Shown: positions 32,091 through 44,906, counted from the stretch's first letter. The stretch is 64,000 nucleotides of DNA from Aspidiotus rigidus (GCA_035079385.1 JAVHKY010000074.1:1240001-1304000), one strand, 5' to 3'. Notes: generated from the sequence alone by a model not told the origin. Program-made: numbers and translations.

Positions 32091-33480
32091 TAGCAAATGC
32101 CTCTTTTTCGGGATATTCAACTCATTGACCAGGCTAGAGAATAAGCAACAGACGCGGACAATTTCTGAGGATGTACCCCCTACAAAAGAAATAGCGGATT
32201 CTCCGTCAAAAATTACAGCAACGCCCACAAAATATGTGCAATTAGATTTCGACTCTATTACACATCTTTGCGAGTAACATTTGTTCGCGGATAAATTCTT
32301 CACAACGGTGACGAAGTTCTCGCGTCGGCGTTTTTTTCTTCTGTGAAATACGCGTCCCCTTTTTCACGACATTCGCAGCGCATTCCGCGATTTATAATTA
32401 ATACCAACGCTGAAAATGATAAGAGATCATGCATAAACGCACAATGTCGGTCGTAGTGGTAGGATGGGCACATACTGAGCTAACGGCAATTTTATTAAAA
32501 TTCCTGACCTTGAGTACGATCTACAAACAATAGTCTTTGCACCAACGGGCTTAACGCCGACCGTGCGAACAGAATCCGTCGCATTTTATCCAGTTTCTAT
32601 GAGCTGCAAAACAATGATGCTTTTGAGAATAAACCTTTCTACTACAACCATCCCATTAATTAGAAATTATGAATATTAATAATATGGTAGAACTAAGTAA
32701 GTCGTGTTACGGAAGGTATTTATAATTTTTACGATATTTAAATTATTTCGAGCGTACGTTTGGAATGTGGATTATATAAATCTTAAGACCGTACGACGAC
32801 GACGACGACGAATTGTACGCAGCTGAATTAATTGAGATGGAAATTGTACGTAGGTGCGACGAACGTAGGACCTGGTTATTGAGATACAAGGATTTATACG
32901 TACTTCAAATACCTAAATAAGTTTAGAGTAGGTGCATAAGAATCTCAAAAAATCGGACTTGATATTTCGAAAAGGGTTCGCCGATTTGCTGCTTGAAATG
33001 ACGATAACGTGAAATTAGCTGAAAATCAACTGAAGCAACTCGAAAATTGGGTATATTTGAGTGGGATTAAATTATCAATCGTATCAGATGGTTTTGATCG
33101 AGATTTTACCAAGTTTTTCAACGAGTTTGCCCAAAGTAAATTGTCGGGATGCTACGGCTTAGATCCAGACGAACCTCCGGGAGGAGGGCGGAATCTTGTA
33201 TAAACATTGAATTTGTTATTAAAATTGAAATGTGACCACAAAAGTTCAAATATTACGGTTTCTGGAGAGAGGAGATGGACCACATCGGTTCGGTGCCGAA
33301 ATTTATAACGTAACTTTACCATCCTTCAATTTGGAGACTTGGGAATTGTTCGACCTAAATCGTGACTTTGAGATAACGGGAAACTTGGAAAAACGTTAAT
33401 AGCAGACCTGTCGGAACAATGTCGAAGAGTTTGTTCTTTATTATACTTAATTTTTCCCCTTCCCTTCTACGTAAAGGTCT
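32091..33480. other. Non-coding stretch with a GAC microsatellite
   Basis: GAC repeats lie at about 32791-32813. Frames at 32044-32277 and 33009-33203 (77 and 64 codons) show no recognisable domain. Confidence 0.4.
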
Positions 33481-34854
33481 AGAGATTAGAATTTAGAGTT
33501 TGGCTCTTGACGTCATTACTTCAAAAAATGAACTCCAAAGGGGAATAAACTTCAAGCTGCGTAGAAGACAATCATTGTTGTCTTCTTGGGTGGGCGCGGT
33601 ATATTTTTTGAGGAACTTGAAACAATGTACAAGCTCTATCAGATATGGGCAGTTATAAGAGGTTTTAACGTCATCAGGAGAGAGCATTTCTCGCGTACAT
33701 GACCTGTCAGAGCACGAGGGAAAAGAGAGGGGGGGAAAATGAAATATGTTTTCTGCTCTACTTGACCAACTTCGCATTAAGAAGCCTGTAAATTTTCGAA
33801 GGTAACCGTTTCTTCTCCTCTCCCCTCTTTCTAAAAAAAATGAGGGAAAAGAAGAGTGAGAAAACTGAAACAGGTCCTTTGCACTCACAAATCTACTCCA
33901 TTGATGAGCTCGTAAGTTGTGCACATTTTACCAGAAAAAAGGAGGAATAGAGGGGGAAGGGAATGGCAAAATTCTGAATGGACGGTGGATAGCAAATGTT
34001 TTCTACAAACCTCCCATGGAACAGATCCCTTTTCGAAATCAAATGGGTCCAAATAATAACATGACAATGGAGGGAATTTTTTATAACTTCACTGATTAGA
34101 AATTTAATTCTGGAGCACGGTAGGGCTAATCTTTTCCGGCCGACCTGTGGAACTATGGTGACCAACTTGAGCCGAGTGGGCATCCCTAACACATGTTTAC
34201 AGCGGCCATGCTGGTGCAGGATAATGCTATAACAATTCATTTGAATATGAGAAGTCAATCTATAGAGTAGACGTTAATAACCTGTACTCTTCAAAATTCG
34301 ACCACTTCAAAACTTTATTAAGGACTTTTATGAAGTACCTTGTAAGCAGTGCTTGTGTCTCTATTGTCGACATGAGAACGTTCTCAGTCGATAGCCTTCA
34401 GCCAGGAGTGACCGTTGCAAAACTTTATTCTCAAACGCGATCCACTGGTACACATTAGTCCCCTTGACCAATGGTAGGGAGACAGCAAATAAGATACTAT
34501 TGACAGAGTGGAGTGCTCTACCGAGGTACTATTCCAACATGTATATGGGGCGTTCACGAAGAATCTGCTCTTTTTTATTATGACTTCTGTAGTTGCTTCT
34601 AAGGGAAGTCGGAGATCCGCTTGCGGCACCTTATCTTCTCAGATGAACCGGTCATAATCCTCCACATTTCCAAAAATCATTCGTTCATTAAAATTAGCCT
34701 GCTTGGTACTCTGTCCTTTCCTTCTTCGAAGCAGGGGAAAGGGGAGTTGAAAAATTCTAAACGGGCGGTGAAAGACGAATATTTTTCACGAACTAATTTT
34801 CTATGGAACAGATTCCTTGTTGAAACCAATTGAATAGATCCAAATGCGCTCGTT
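33481..34854. repeat. Unclassified repeat region with two diverged copies
   Basis: Positions 33945-34100 and 34725-34900 share the order GGGGAAGGG, AAAATTCT, GGRCGGTG, ATGGAACAGAT, CCAAAT, ATGACAAT. They are diverged direct copies. The 143-codon minus frame at 33493-33924 has no known motif, and I treat it as chance. Confidence 0.5.
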
Positions 34855-36980
34855 TTACCAATAGTCCAGTCAATAACGATGAAAAAATGACAATTATAGG
34901 CCATAAATATGACGGAAGTTTTTTTTTCTAATCTACTCAGGATAATCCCTCGATTAAAATACCGATGAGTCCTATGCGCTCTGCCTCCCGCAAAGTCCCC
35001 CGCGGCTCCCTTTATCCCCGAAATTCAGTTTTTCGCAGTTTTCTCGAAAACTTACGAATTTTAGAAAAAAAAGTTTTAAACAAAAGTTGTTCCTCGTAAA
35101 ATTTCCTACAAGATTCGCTATCCATTTGTTACCTTACGTTTATTGGTTGGTCTAAAAATTGCCATTCAAGTACCTCATTTTGTTCTTATAAGCCATTTTT
35201 TGTATTATACCGGATTATAGTGACAGTTTTGGTTCAATTTGTGTAGTTTTTGTAATTTTTCCAAGAATTAAGAAAATAATTTCACTGAAGAAAACTTCCT
35301 AAGTACTAACTTGAGATGATTTTTTTTGTCTATTGGTTGATTAAGAAATGTCGAATTTTTTGTATTCGTGAGCTATTTGTAGTATTTAAAAAAATCATAT
35401 TCTTGGTTCAAGAATTTCCTATGTAATCAAAAATAGTTACACACATTATTATGGATACGAAACATTCCCCCCCCCCTCAAATAATTACTGAATAAAAAGC
35501 TTTTTATAGTCTAGAGATAGGATAGTGGAATCATCAGTTATTCGGGGAAGGATGTAACTTGTTTGGCGGCTTGATCAACAGCGTCATGTTCGAAGAGTTC
35601 AACGTTACGTGTTAGTAGAGTCTGGATTGTCAAGTGCGAAAGGGATGTGTTGCATGATTGGGTTAGAGTTGTATGAGTCTTTAAGGGAGTGTAGTGAAGA
35701 GAGAAAAAGAGTTGGTAAGAAGAAGGAATTTGCTGTTCGGGGGTAATTAAAGGAGGTGGTTGAGGCAGGGGAATAGGCTCATAGGTTCGGCTGTAAATAT
35801 GGAACCTATGTTGCGAATGCGTTGTGAAACTATTTCCCAGTCGACCGAGTACACATAGGCTGCTTATTGGATGTTTTTGACCCGCTGGAGAGGCAAAGTG
35901 TGTAGTGAGGATATTCTTGAAATAGTTTCCTGATATGTAAAGTATAAACAATTTTGTGGGATTTGAGGCTTTCTGTGAGGTCGGGACGTATTTTAGGTTG
36001 AGGGGGAGTCTAAGGAGGGGAAGTCGAGTGTAAAGGTTGTAGTGGATTGAATTAGAGATGAATATGTTTGGTGGGTGGGTGGTTGGTTGTTGTTAAGGAG
36101 AAAGATTCGTTTGTTAGTTGGAAGTTGTGGAAATCGGAAGATAGAGGATAAAAAGTTGAAGGAATATTGAAAATGGGGGGAGGTTCTAAGGGCTCTGCAC
36201 ATAGGCTAAGTTTGGAGTTAGCACGATAAGGTCCCAGGGTAATCCTGAGAGAGGACGTTTGGTTAGTGTACAGTAAGTCGAAGACAGTTTCATTACCCAA
36301 ATCGTAACTTCAACTCCGGAATCAGTGACACTAAATCCACAAATATCCCAATACTAGGGCTCGTATGATCGCGGAACCAACGAGTAAGCCGAGTGTACAG
36401 TGTAGAACTTACAGGCATTGATTCACAGCGAATTCTCGCCCACATTTGAGTTCACTTCTCGGAATTTTTGTTCAGTACATTCACGCTTATTACTGTCTCA
36501 ACGCAAAACGATGAGAGCTCTAGAATGATTATTTTGAATTTTTTAAAATATTTAGATTGATTATTGTCAGAAAAATTACGATGAACAACTTTTACCTAAA
36601 AGATTTCTTCCTAAATTATCAATTTAATCCGATGTTTCGCAAAAAGTGGGGCTCGTAAGAACAAAATGAGGTACTTAAATGCCAATTTTTAGACCAACCA
36701 ATGAACGTAAGGTAACAAATGAATAGTGAATCCTGTAGGAAATTTTACGAAGAACAACTTTTGTTTGAAATTTTTTTTCTCTAAAATGCTTAGTTTTCGA
36801 GAAAATTGCGAAAAACTGAATTTTGGGGATAAAGGGGGCCGCGGGCGGACTTTTTGGGAGGCAGAGCGCGTAGTACTCATCGGTATTTTAATCAGGGGAT
36901 TATCCTGAGCACATTACAAAAAAAAAACCTTCCGTCACTTTATGGCCCATAAAAATTCTTTATTTATTGGACTACAAAGA
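34855..36980. mobile_element. FB2: inverted-repeat element enclosing a decayed LINE
   Basis: An outer arm at about 34860-35215 is inverted at about 36640-36975. Shared blocks include GGATAATCCC, ATTAAAATACCGATGAGT, TTTTTCGCA-TTTTCTCGAAAA, AAATTTCCTACA, TTACCTTACGTT, and ACCTCATTTTGTTCTTA. Between the arms lie unknown sequence and LINE-4. No transposase is seen. Arm segments resemble units of the 160-bp tandem repeat at 42.8-43.6 kb. Confidence 0.7.
35490..36330 (-). pseudogene. LINE-4: highly decayed I-group LINE, close relative of LINE-1
   Basis: Minus-strand segments TNQTSSLRITLGPYRANSKL (36230s) and EHDAVDQAAKQVTSF (35550s) parallel LINE-1 (IQTSSLRIALGAYR and DHDAVDQAAKQTTS), as does DSTILSLDYKK at the 3' edge. 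The RT palm is missing and the RNase H acidic residues are mostly unreadable. It covers only the region from the RT C-terminus to RNase H. Confidence 0.7.
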
Positions 36981-37892
36981 GTAAGTGAAGGGAATACCTT
37001 CTGTAATACTGATAATTATTATAACAGTCGCTAAAACTCTGAAAACCGAATTCATTTCCCCTTCTAAACATATCTTGCTCTGCAATAGCAAAAATTTTTG
37101 AGAGGACTCTACTCAACGAACACACAACAAACAATTTCAACTCTGAAGTTGGAACGAAAATATAAAAAAGAAGAGATGGAGGTAGTATGCTGTTTATGGG
37201 GAAGGAGATCGAAAGAAACCAAAGTGGGACCCCTCTATCTTTTAAAACAATCACAAAATTACAGATATGACACCGTCTTCCAGCTTACCCCTCCCTTCAA
37301 CGACTCCAAGGAAAGGAGGCTAGGAACAAATGAAAAAAGAAATGAGACTCTGGCAGAGCCGATAAATAAAGATCATGTCATGTCCTCTAATTTTTAACCC
37401 CATCTATATTTCAAGACCACGCCTGCTGTATGATGAAATCATGGGCTAGCTTGTGAATTTTTCTCACTCACAGAGGCGTATGCCTCATTCTTGGATTAAT
37501 ACAGGTGTGTTCCACTGTAAGATAAGCTATCTAGCTAAGGGGGCGCACTTGTTCCACCCCTTCGCCCCCATTCTTGGACTAATACAGGTGTGGTGGAGTG
37601 TAATTTAGGCTATTGAGCCCCAATAAGGATGTCAATATTAGTACCTTCATTAGCTTCCATAAAGGCTGTCTGTGACGTGATCAGAATTCGTGGGCTCTCT
37701 CTCTTTTTTACTCTCTTCTAATCTAGGGATCACTCACTCTGCTCGTAAGCCTCCCAACAATCTCCATCATACTAGGCCTTAGAGTCATGGTTGATGAAGT
37801 AATATTTGCAGATTTCAGAATTGGGGTACTACTCAATTAAACGAATCCGTTCCTCTGAGTTACGGCTATCCATAATATACGCGAAAAAGACG
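36981..37892. other. Non-coding stretch with a short tandem duplication
   Basis: ATTCTTGGAYTAATACAGGT occurs at about 37487 and 37570, followed each time by GTG, TAAG/TTTAGG and CTAT blocks, an imperfect tandem copy of about 84 bp. No gene is recognised. Confidence 0.5.
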
Positions 37893-37919
37893 AAGCCTTG
37901 CAAACCGCAGAAAATACAA

Positions 37920-37965
37920 AATGACGAGCACTTTCGGTTAATAAACCATCTTCAAGCCTGAAATG
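37920..37965 (-). ncRNA. Hammerhead-like ribozyme motif, PLE-C
   Basis: The minus strand reads TTGAAGATGGTTTATTAACC then GAAAGTGCTCGTCATT. A GGTT/AACC helix is followed by GAA and a short helix AGTG/CATT closing a CTCGT loop. The equivalents in PLE-D and PLE-A keep the fold with different bases. The box-1 sequence departs from CUGANGA (U for the first C) and an extra U precedes helix II; helix I is not visible. Confidence 0.45.
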
Positions 37966-38000
37966 AAAGCAACTGACGAACGGAGGAGAAGAACAATGTA

Positions 38001-39766
38001 TTAAGATTGGCTAAACGAGAAATCACGGTGTGAATCATAGACCAGTTCGATCAGGCCATCCTCCGGAATGAACGAGTTGAGTACAGTCATACCGTCAGTG
38101 TTGCGATGACGCATTATCTCTTTATACTCGAGGGCGATGCGCTTTCGGTACGAATTCTCCTTATGGAGGAGCTTTTCGGATCCCTCACGGAAACTGTGGC
38201 CACTGTTTATCAAATGATCAGCAAAAGCTGACTCCCCTAAGCGTCCCTTCTCCCAAGACTTCAGGTGCTCAGCTACTCTAACTTACATTTGGCGGCTGGT
38301 CTCACCAATATAAAAGCCTCCACAATCCCCACATTCCAACTTATAAACACCACTCCTCTTATCAATGGGTATGGGGTCCTTCAGTCTCACAAACAACCCC
38401 TTAACTGTTGTAGGGTTGTAGAACGCGGGTCTGAAGCCAAACGGGCGGAGGGCCCGACCCAATTGGAGGGAGAACTTCCCCAGAAAAGGGAGACTGATCC
38501 AACGCAACCGGCGATCACGGATCATGTCTCGGGGGAGGGAGGTGGTGGAATCAAGAATGCTCCTTGTATCTTTCCTCCGAACCATCACGTCAACGTCGAC
38601 ATTGACCCCATTCACTCTAGCCAGGTGTTTTATTGTGAGTACTTCTTTCTTAAAAGCAGACTGACTCAACGGAATACGAGTCAGTCTGTGAACTAGGCTA
38701 TGAAATGCAGCCATCTTGCGAGCAACATGACCGAACGAACCACCGTGGACTAAAACATCGGTCGTAGTATCTTTCCTGTAAATTCCAAACTCATGGATAC
38801 CGTCTATTATAGAGATCGATAAATCCAAAAAGTTAATGGAAAATACCCCTATTTCCAACGTAAATTTGATGGAAGGGTACCAGGAATTGAGATACCTCAG
38901 AATCTCACCAAGGAGATCTGGGTGATCAGTCCAGGTACATAGAACGTCATCAACGTACCTGTGCCAATGGTGAATATGATTGAATAACACCTGGTTCGAG
39001 GAAAAAAGTTCAAGTTCAAACTTAGACATGAAAACTTCGGCGATAAGAGAGCCTAAAGGTGATGCAATAGGGATCCCTACTTCATCAGGGAACTCGAAAA
39101 ATTTCCCTTCAAATTTACAGTAGTTAGGGGACCAGCAGGTATTCAGAAGATCGAAAAATTCCTGAAGCTCATTGTGAGGAATGTTGGCTCTGACGAGTAG
39201 CTCACCCATCCGCTGGATAGTAGCAGCCTTGGGAATATTCGGGAACAAACCAACAACATCAAGAGAGGAGATGGTCGTTCCGGGGGAAGACTTACACCCT
39301 TCAGGACATCAGTTGAAGAGGCCGAATTCAAAACGGAATGAGGAGATTCAAAATCAATGCGATTTTTGAACCATCGGTCAAGGAATTTGGCAAGGAGGTA
39401 AGTGGAGGAGGAGACGAAAGAAACAACGGGTCGCATCGGGGTATTGTTCTTATGCACTTTAGGCAGCCCGTAGAGGAGGGGGGATGTGGGGTTAGGAACA
39501 AGGAGGGTTTTTTTCAGAGCAGGAGTCTTGATAATAGCCTCACTCCTGTTGATGACACTCCTAACTTCTTTGACATGCTTCGGGAAGCTGAAATCCTCAC
39601 TCTCTTTAGCACCACACTGCTGGAGGACCTCGTGGACCTTGGAAGAATAGGCGGATTTCTCCATCACCACAACAGCATTTCCCTTGTCCGCCTTAGTGAC
39701 GATTAAATCTCCCTCTTTAATCTTCCTCTTTAAACCTTGAATCACTCCTTCCAATTTATTACTCAT
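38001..39766 (-). pseudogene. PLE-C RT plus GIY-YIG protein, broken
   Basis: The first frame holds VTKADKGNAVVVMEK, LLYGLPKVHK, MRPVVSFVSS and AKFLDRWFK. A one-base loss at about 39283 shifts it. The next frame carries DVVGLFPNIPKAAT (motif A, with SLDVVG), GIPIASPLGSLIAEVF (39070s), HRYVDDVLCTW (38955s), FSINFLDLSIS and the GIY-YIG core SGVYKLECGDCGGFYIGETS. A TAA at 38283-38285 replaces the Lys codon seen in PLE-A, and the last part (38001-38282) continues in the same frame to the normal end (DFSFSQS). Two lesions therefore inactivate it. Confidence 0.9.
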
Positions 39767-39783
39767 GTGGGGGAGACATGATC

Positions 39784-42700
39784 CATATCAATAATGTCTA
39801 TTACACTTTTTCCTCTGAAATTTCAATTTTTGATATATGTCAGGTACTGCAAGGGAAACTGGAGAAATTTTGTAGCATGAGTCCCTAAATTTTAGCATAG
39901 AAACTATGATCTTACCATTTTTCTGAGCTATATCGTTTAGTCGAGGCTGAAAGAGAACAGGACAGCTTTCGTAATAATAGAATGACGATGAAATATTACT
40001 GTTATTAGAATGTGTGCATTTTAACGTGAAAGTGATGTGCACTATGATTATTACTACCGGCGTTCGTTCCTAATAACTCGCCATAACATGATAATTTTGT
40101 AGTATCTTCAATTTGACAGGTGTGTGTACCTATAAGTGCGTATTTTCCATAATTCAAAGCTGATCGAATTTATCGTTTAGTTTCTAGTCGACGAAGTGTC
40201 CAAAAAGAAAATGAGAGAGAGGAAAAAAAATAGTCTGACTGCCCGAAACTAATGTGTGAAGATAATTTGAAAATTTCATTAGTAAGTACTTGCTTTACGA
40301 GGACTATCTGACGTGTATATTGACTAACTTGCATTTTCTTTTACTTATTGGTACGTATTTTACGATTCTACATAATTTATTACTACTTCACGATATCGAC
40401 TGTATTGAAGTGTGTTCAAGAAGATTTCAATAACCGATTAATTAGCCTTTGCATCATCGATAACTATGTACCCATGTCCCTAAGTGTAAAAAAGTAGATA
40501 ATATTATATCGATATGTCAACGCTTTCTCTTCTATTAGCTAGATTCGGATGAATCGTGTAAATAATTTAACATTATTATAGGAATATCCGAAGCATATAC
40601 GAACCGATATCGTAATTTATAGTAGGTACCTAAGGTATCTTCGAGTGTGTTATTGTTGTTAGATAACGATACAAAATACGAGTCAAAAATGCGGACTACA
40701 CACAAGCCATGATTAAATTAATTTCCTTGTCATTTGACGTCAGTCGTGACTTTCCGAAGACACTGCACTGTTGATAATATGGACCATGTTCACACTCTAT
40801 ACGTACGAAATCTTCGATTATAATAAAAGAAGTTCTTTTTACTCGTTGCCCGCCGCAATTTCCTTAATTAGGTACCCCGAGGTACCGCGTACTATACTAT
40901 TACAAAATGACGAGTCCGCTTTAATGATATAATCTGGTAATAGGTAGTATAACTGTTTAATTGAGATCGTATAGAGTCAGCTTTTGAAAACTAGTTGACA
41001 CGTACAGGTAAATTGCATATACGTGCATATGTCATTGGATGGTGTCGTGTGCTTCGTATTACTATGCGGAAAACGTTACTGTATACTGCATCAGAAGAAA
41101 AGATAATTTTGTTATCCAGTTTCGCGAATCTCACCGTCGCGCTGCAAAAATAGGCTAATTTTGTATTCAAATATAAAATGACATTACCACCTATTATGTT
41201 GGGTATAAAGGTTCACCGTACAGGCTAATTTGTTACGTATATGATAATATGGGTGAAGGCATTATGCAGTGCACGAAGTACATGCTCGCGAAAATTTGTC
41301 ATTTCGATTTCTCGAGTTTTTTTTTTTTTTTTTTTTTACCTACTGAATTATAGTAGGTACGCTATTACGATGACTACCGCTGACGTCATTCAATTACACG
41401 GTACGAGGTATTTGAACTTATCATCTTTCGACTTCAACAATATAATGCAGAAAGTAGACCTACGGATTTAATTTGAAATAGGTGTACCTGGTATACAGTT
41501 AAAGATCGTACGCGAATCTTGCAACTATACTCATGTCATAATGTAAACATCTAGTTTACATACCTGCGTACTAAGTAGGACTGACTCATTTACATAATAA
41601 TACGTAAACGAAACTATTGTAATGAGAGAGAGAAAGAAAAACAATAATAAATTGGATCGGAAAAACATTGGAAATTGCCCAACGAATGTAAGCGAGCGTG
41701 ACATGTTCTAGAGAAGGCTGGAATATTGTTCGAAGAGCGATCCCTATATAGGTAGTTTCTATATTTGCTATACTATAATAACCTCGACTGCGAATGGTTC
41801 AGCGTTCTTGAGGTAAATTTTCGTGGAAATTTGTGCGACGGGTGGAAAATGTAAAATTTTTAAAGACCTTCCGAAGATGGAGACGTAGCGCCAAACTATA
41901 AATTGTTGGTGAAACTTCATCAATTTTTGCTCGTTCATAATAACCTACAAGCAGAAATGTCCTTCCTTTAGACGGAACCACTACATTATGTACCTACCTT
42001 TAATTTCTCAAAGTTCGACGAACCCCCTCTGCTTATTCAAACACCTCAAATTGAACCATCATCCCGCTATTATATCATCCATCTTCTCCCAAGTTGACCT
42101 TTTCCCAAGGTATCCAATCCTAGTGATTCTCCAAAAAAAGCAGAAGTTCAGTTTTTTTTTTGCTGAATTTGAAATATAGATTTTTAATATTTTTTTCTGT
42201 GGAAAATCTCACATAATGTATATTCCTATGGACATATTGGAGGTTGGTCATATAGGAAACCCCTTCCTGCGGTACTGGGGGCGGTCTTGTTCACTATGGT
42301 GGAATATCTGTTCACTGCGATGGAAATTCATCATTTCAATCATAGTGGATGCTTTTGTTGGTCTTCTACTTCTCTTTTTCCAACGCTCTTTTTTTTTTTT
42401 TATGATTTACTTTCTTTAAATTCTAAAGAGCGATTAAATCAGACTCTTTTAATACAAAAAATCAAACTCGACTCCAGTCCTTACAAGGGATTGCTATGTC
42501 GGAGTATTATTGTTTTCACTTTTTTTTTTTTTTTCTTCTAATACATTTATGCATGTGTGTAATTTCCCCCCCCCCCCGCATTCTTTTTTTTTCTTCGTTT
42601 TTCTTTGTTTATTTTATTTTATTTGTTTTGTTTTGTTTTTCTTTTTTTTTATAATTTTTCTCTGGTTGGATATAATGATAAAAAAAAAAAAAACCTTTCA

Positions 42701-42809
42701 GATAAAAATGTGCAATCATAGAGATCCAGAAAATTATTTAGTCCAGGCAAAATGGCATTTTACTCGGAAAAAATTAGAGACAAAGGATGCGTTCGTCTAG
42801 ATGCTCTAA
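39784..42809. other. Long non-coding stretch, nothing recognised
   Basis: AT-rich sequence with T runs (41320-41338, 42520-42535, 42577-42660) and many frames under 100 codons. I see no gene, RNA or mobile element that I can defend. Confidence 0.4.
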
Positions 42810-43565
42810 ACATACTCTGAAAGTTCACTACCCCCAGCCCCCTGGCAAACCACAGAGGGGGCCGGAACGTCTCCTAAATTTAAATTTTTTACGATTATCT
42901 TGGAAAATAAGCTGCCGATGAAAAAATTACAAGACACCAAATCTGTTTCTTATGCACATAAAATTTCCTGGCAGGTAGTGTCACATTTTTCCACCCCTAG
43001 AGCCATGAAAGTCCACAGGGGGCCGAAACAATTTCGGATTTTCAGTTTTTCGCGATTATCGCAGAAAATAAGCCGTCTATGAAAAAATTACAAGACACAA
43101 AAATTATTCCTCGTAAAATTTCCCATCAATTGAAATCAAATTTCACTGCCCCCAACTTGTGGTAAGCGGTCCACAAGGGAGAGACCACGTTTTTAAACAT
43201 TTCTGTTTTTCCCAATTATCTTGAAAAATACGCTCTTTATGAAAATATTACACGACACAAAAATTATTCTCCATAAAATTTCCTATCAACTGATGCCCAT
43301 TTTTACCGCTCCCAAACATCCATAAATCCATCCAAAGGGGGACAAAACGTCTTCAAAATATTCGTTTTTCTCAATTATTTCGGAAAGTACACGGTTTAGA
43401 AAAAAATTACAAGAGACCAAAATTATTTCTTATATAATTTCCCATGATGTGATGCCAAATTTGACCACCCCCTCGACCTCAGGAGTTCCACAAGGGACCA
43501 GAACGTCTTTTCTTTCATATTGTTGCAATTATTTCGGAAAATAAGTTGTTTGTGGAATGATGACG
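42810..43565 (+). repeat. Tandem repeat of about 160 bp, four to five units
   Basis: AAAAAATTACAAGACACAA-type blocks end at 42930, 43091, 43251 and 43410, giving periods of 161, 160 and 159. Each unit also has TAAAATTTCCYATCA, a CACTGCCCCC-like block and AGGGGGC-GAACGTC. Units differ from one another by perhaps a quarter of sites, so the array is old. Confidence 0.85.
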
Positions 43566-43704
43566 ACATAAGTGAATTATTGGTTATAATATTTTTCAAA
43601 TAATGATATAACATTTTCAGTCTTTTCACCTCAAATTTGCACGGAAGAATGAAGCGTAATACGCTGAAAAATTTTTAATATTTGACCACACATTACATAT
43701 AATA

Positions 43705-44906
43705 TGTTACCGTCAAATAGTGAAATACCGTCATTTAATAAATTGACTAGTCATTTTATTAAATGAAACTGCATTTTAGACAAATTATAAAATTACAAAT
43801 AATATTAATTAAAATGCCTAGGTAGTATATAAAATGACTAGGCTCTCAATAAAATGCCAGATGGGCTTTTGACAAATTGTAAAATCATGAAATAAAACTC
43901 AGTACATGGTCAAATTATAAGTCACATTCTGTTATTAAGAGAAAGAAAAAAAAGAGAAGAGAAAAGAAGAGAAGAGAACAAGATACTTTTTGTTTAAACA
44001 GGATGTGACTTTGTGGCACTTACTGTTACACAGTAAGCATTTGTGGCGGCATGAACAAGTGTTCCTTTTGCATCCCTTGCTATAATTACAGCGCACAAAT
44101 CCTTGCCTGTGACCTCCAGCTGCAATGGACTGCTCTGGAACGGCTCAATGCAAGGAGATGGTGTTCTGTAGTACATCTGCATCGTTAATGAACTTCTCCT
44201 GGCAAACATAGAATTGAGACATTGCCTTGCCTAAAGCTGGGTGCTCTAATTGTCTACTTCTTGTCCCCAACTTGTAGAGTCCATCCTCGGTTGATCGTAG
44301 GACGCAGGAAGACTTCAAATGAGAGCTAATTTTGCTCTATCAACATCCGATACAAGTACTCTGACTGTTGCACCTATTGCCCGTGGCGTGAATTTTGCAT
44401 CCAAATCTCGTTTCATTTTCTTTGCTTGCGGCATGAGTCCCTCTCTTGCTGCAGCTCGTTCAGCCTCAATTGAATCCTTCTTTTCAAGAAGGGAGTATCT
44501 CTTCTCGGACGTTTATGCGAGTTACGCTCTTCTTGAAAAGAAGGGCTCAATTGTTTCCTGCCGAGCACTGAGCACTTATGCAGCGGGAGTGGGGTTGTCA
44601 TCGTTGTTGTCTCTCGCGGTATCTTTGTCCTCATTGCTAAGGTCGCTCATCAGATACATGCCCTGCTGGGCTTCTTCTAGCTCTTCTTCCTGTTCTTCCT
44701 GTTTGAGAGTATGATGTAGGTCTGCCGGCAAACTATGTTTAGACATGTACTCGGTCAAAAGTTTACAATTTGCCTAAACGTGTTGTTGCATTTTATTAAA
44801 TGTCAGTCGTTTAATAAAATGATGCATACTAAGAAAGCTCATTTGACAGTTTTTAAATTCACTAGTCATTTTGTTGAATGACGGATTACACAATTTGACG
44901 GTAACA
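43705..44906. mobile_element. Ginger-like DNA transposon derivative with TGTTACCGTC termini
   Basis: The left end TGTTACCGTCAAATAGTG and the right end (inverted) TGTTACCGTCAAATTGTG match, and similarity continues about 50 bp inward (CCGTCATT, GACTAGTSA). Subterminal blocks such as TTTTATTAAATG recur on both sides. Flanks share TA on each side; AATA versus TATA is the nearest 4-bp duplication. The interior encodes the C-terminal part of a retroviral-type integrase. From memory, Ginger elements have TGTNR ends and gypsy-like integrases. The internal gene is too short for an active element. Confidence 0.6.
43980..44760 (-). pseudogene. KRBA2/Ginger-type integrase C-terminus, broken
   Basis: Minus-strand order across frames: an acidic stretch (KQEEQEEELEEAQQG), ARQETIEPFFSRR, a basic stretch KKMKRDLDAKF, then IGATVRVLVSDVDRAK. 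The last is the VGDTVRVPVPDVDRGR-like start of the small SH3-like domain seen after the integrase core in insect KRAB-A-domain-2-like proteins. EDGLYKLGTRSRQLEH follows at 44230-44280. The Cys-rich tail GFVRCNYSKGCKRNTCSCRH continues KCLLCNSKCHKVTSC at 43985-44090. The catalytic DDE core is absent. At least two frameshifts and several stops occur, and a local inverted duplication lies at 44466-44554. In active relatives the protein would join element ends to target DNA. Confidence 0.65.

Larger units (their letters stand above)
37893..39783 (-). mobile_element. PLE-C: 5'-truncated Penelope-like element
   Basis: A minus-strand relative of PLE-A (near-identical over the shared 730 bp). It covers the RT from the KADKGN block to the terminal motif at 37920-37965 and ends near GCAAACCGCAGAA as PLE-A does. 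The 5' edge is at the LPHMSNKLEG position, about 39780. No terminal repeat or target duplication was found. Confidence 0.85.

Noticed and set aside
33493..33924. 143-codon minus frame as a gene
   Set aside because: No recognised motif and surrounded by diverged repeats; kept as unassigned.
44319..44714. 131-codon plus frame with Ser-rich tail
   Set aside because: Antisense of the integrase remnant; the Cys-rich tail and DVDR block are on the minus strand.
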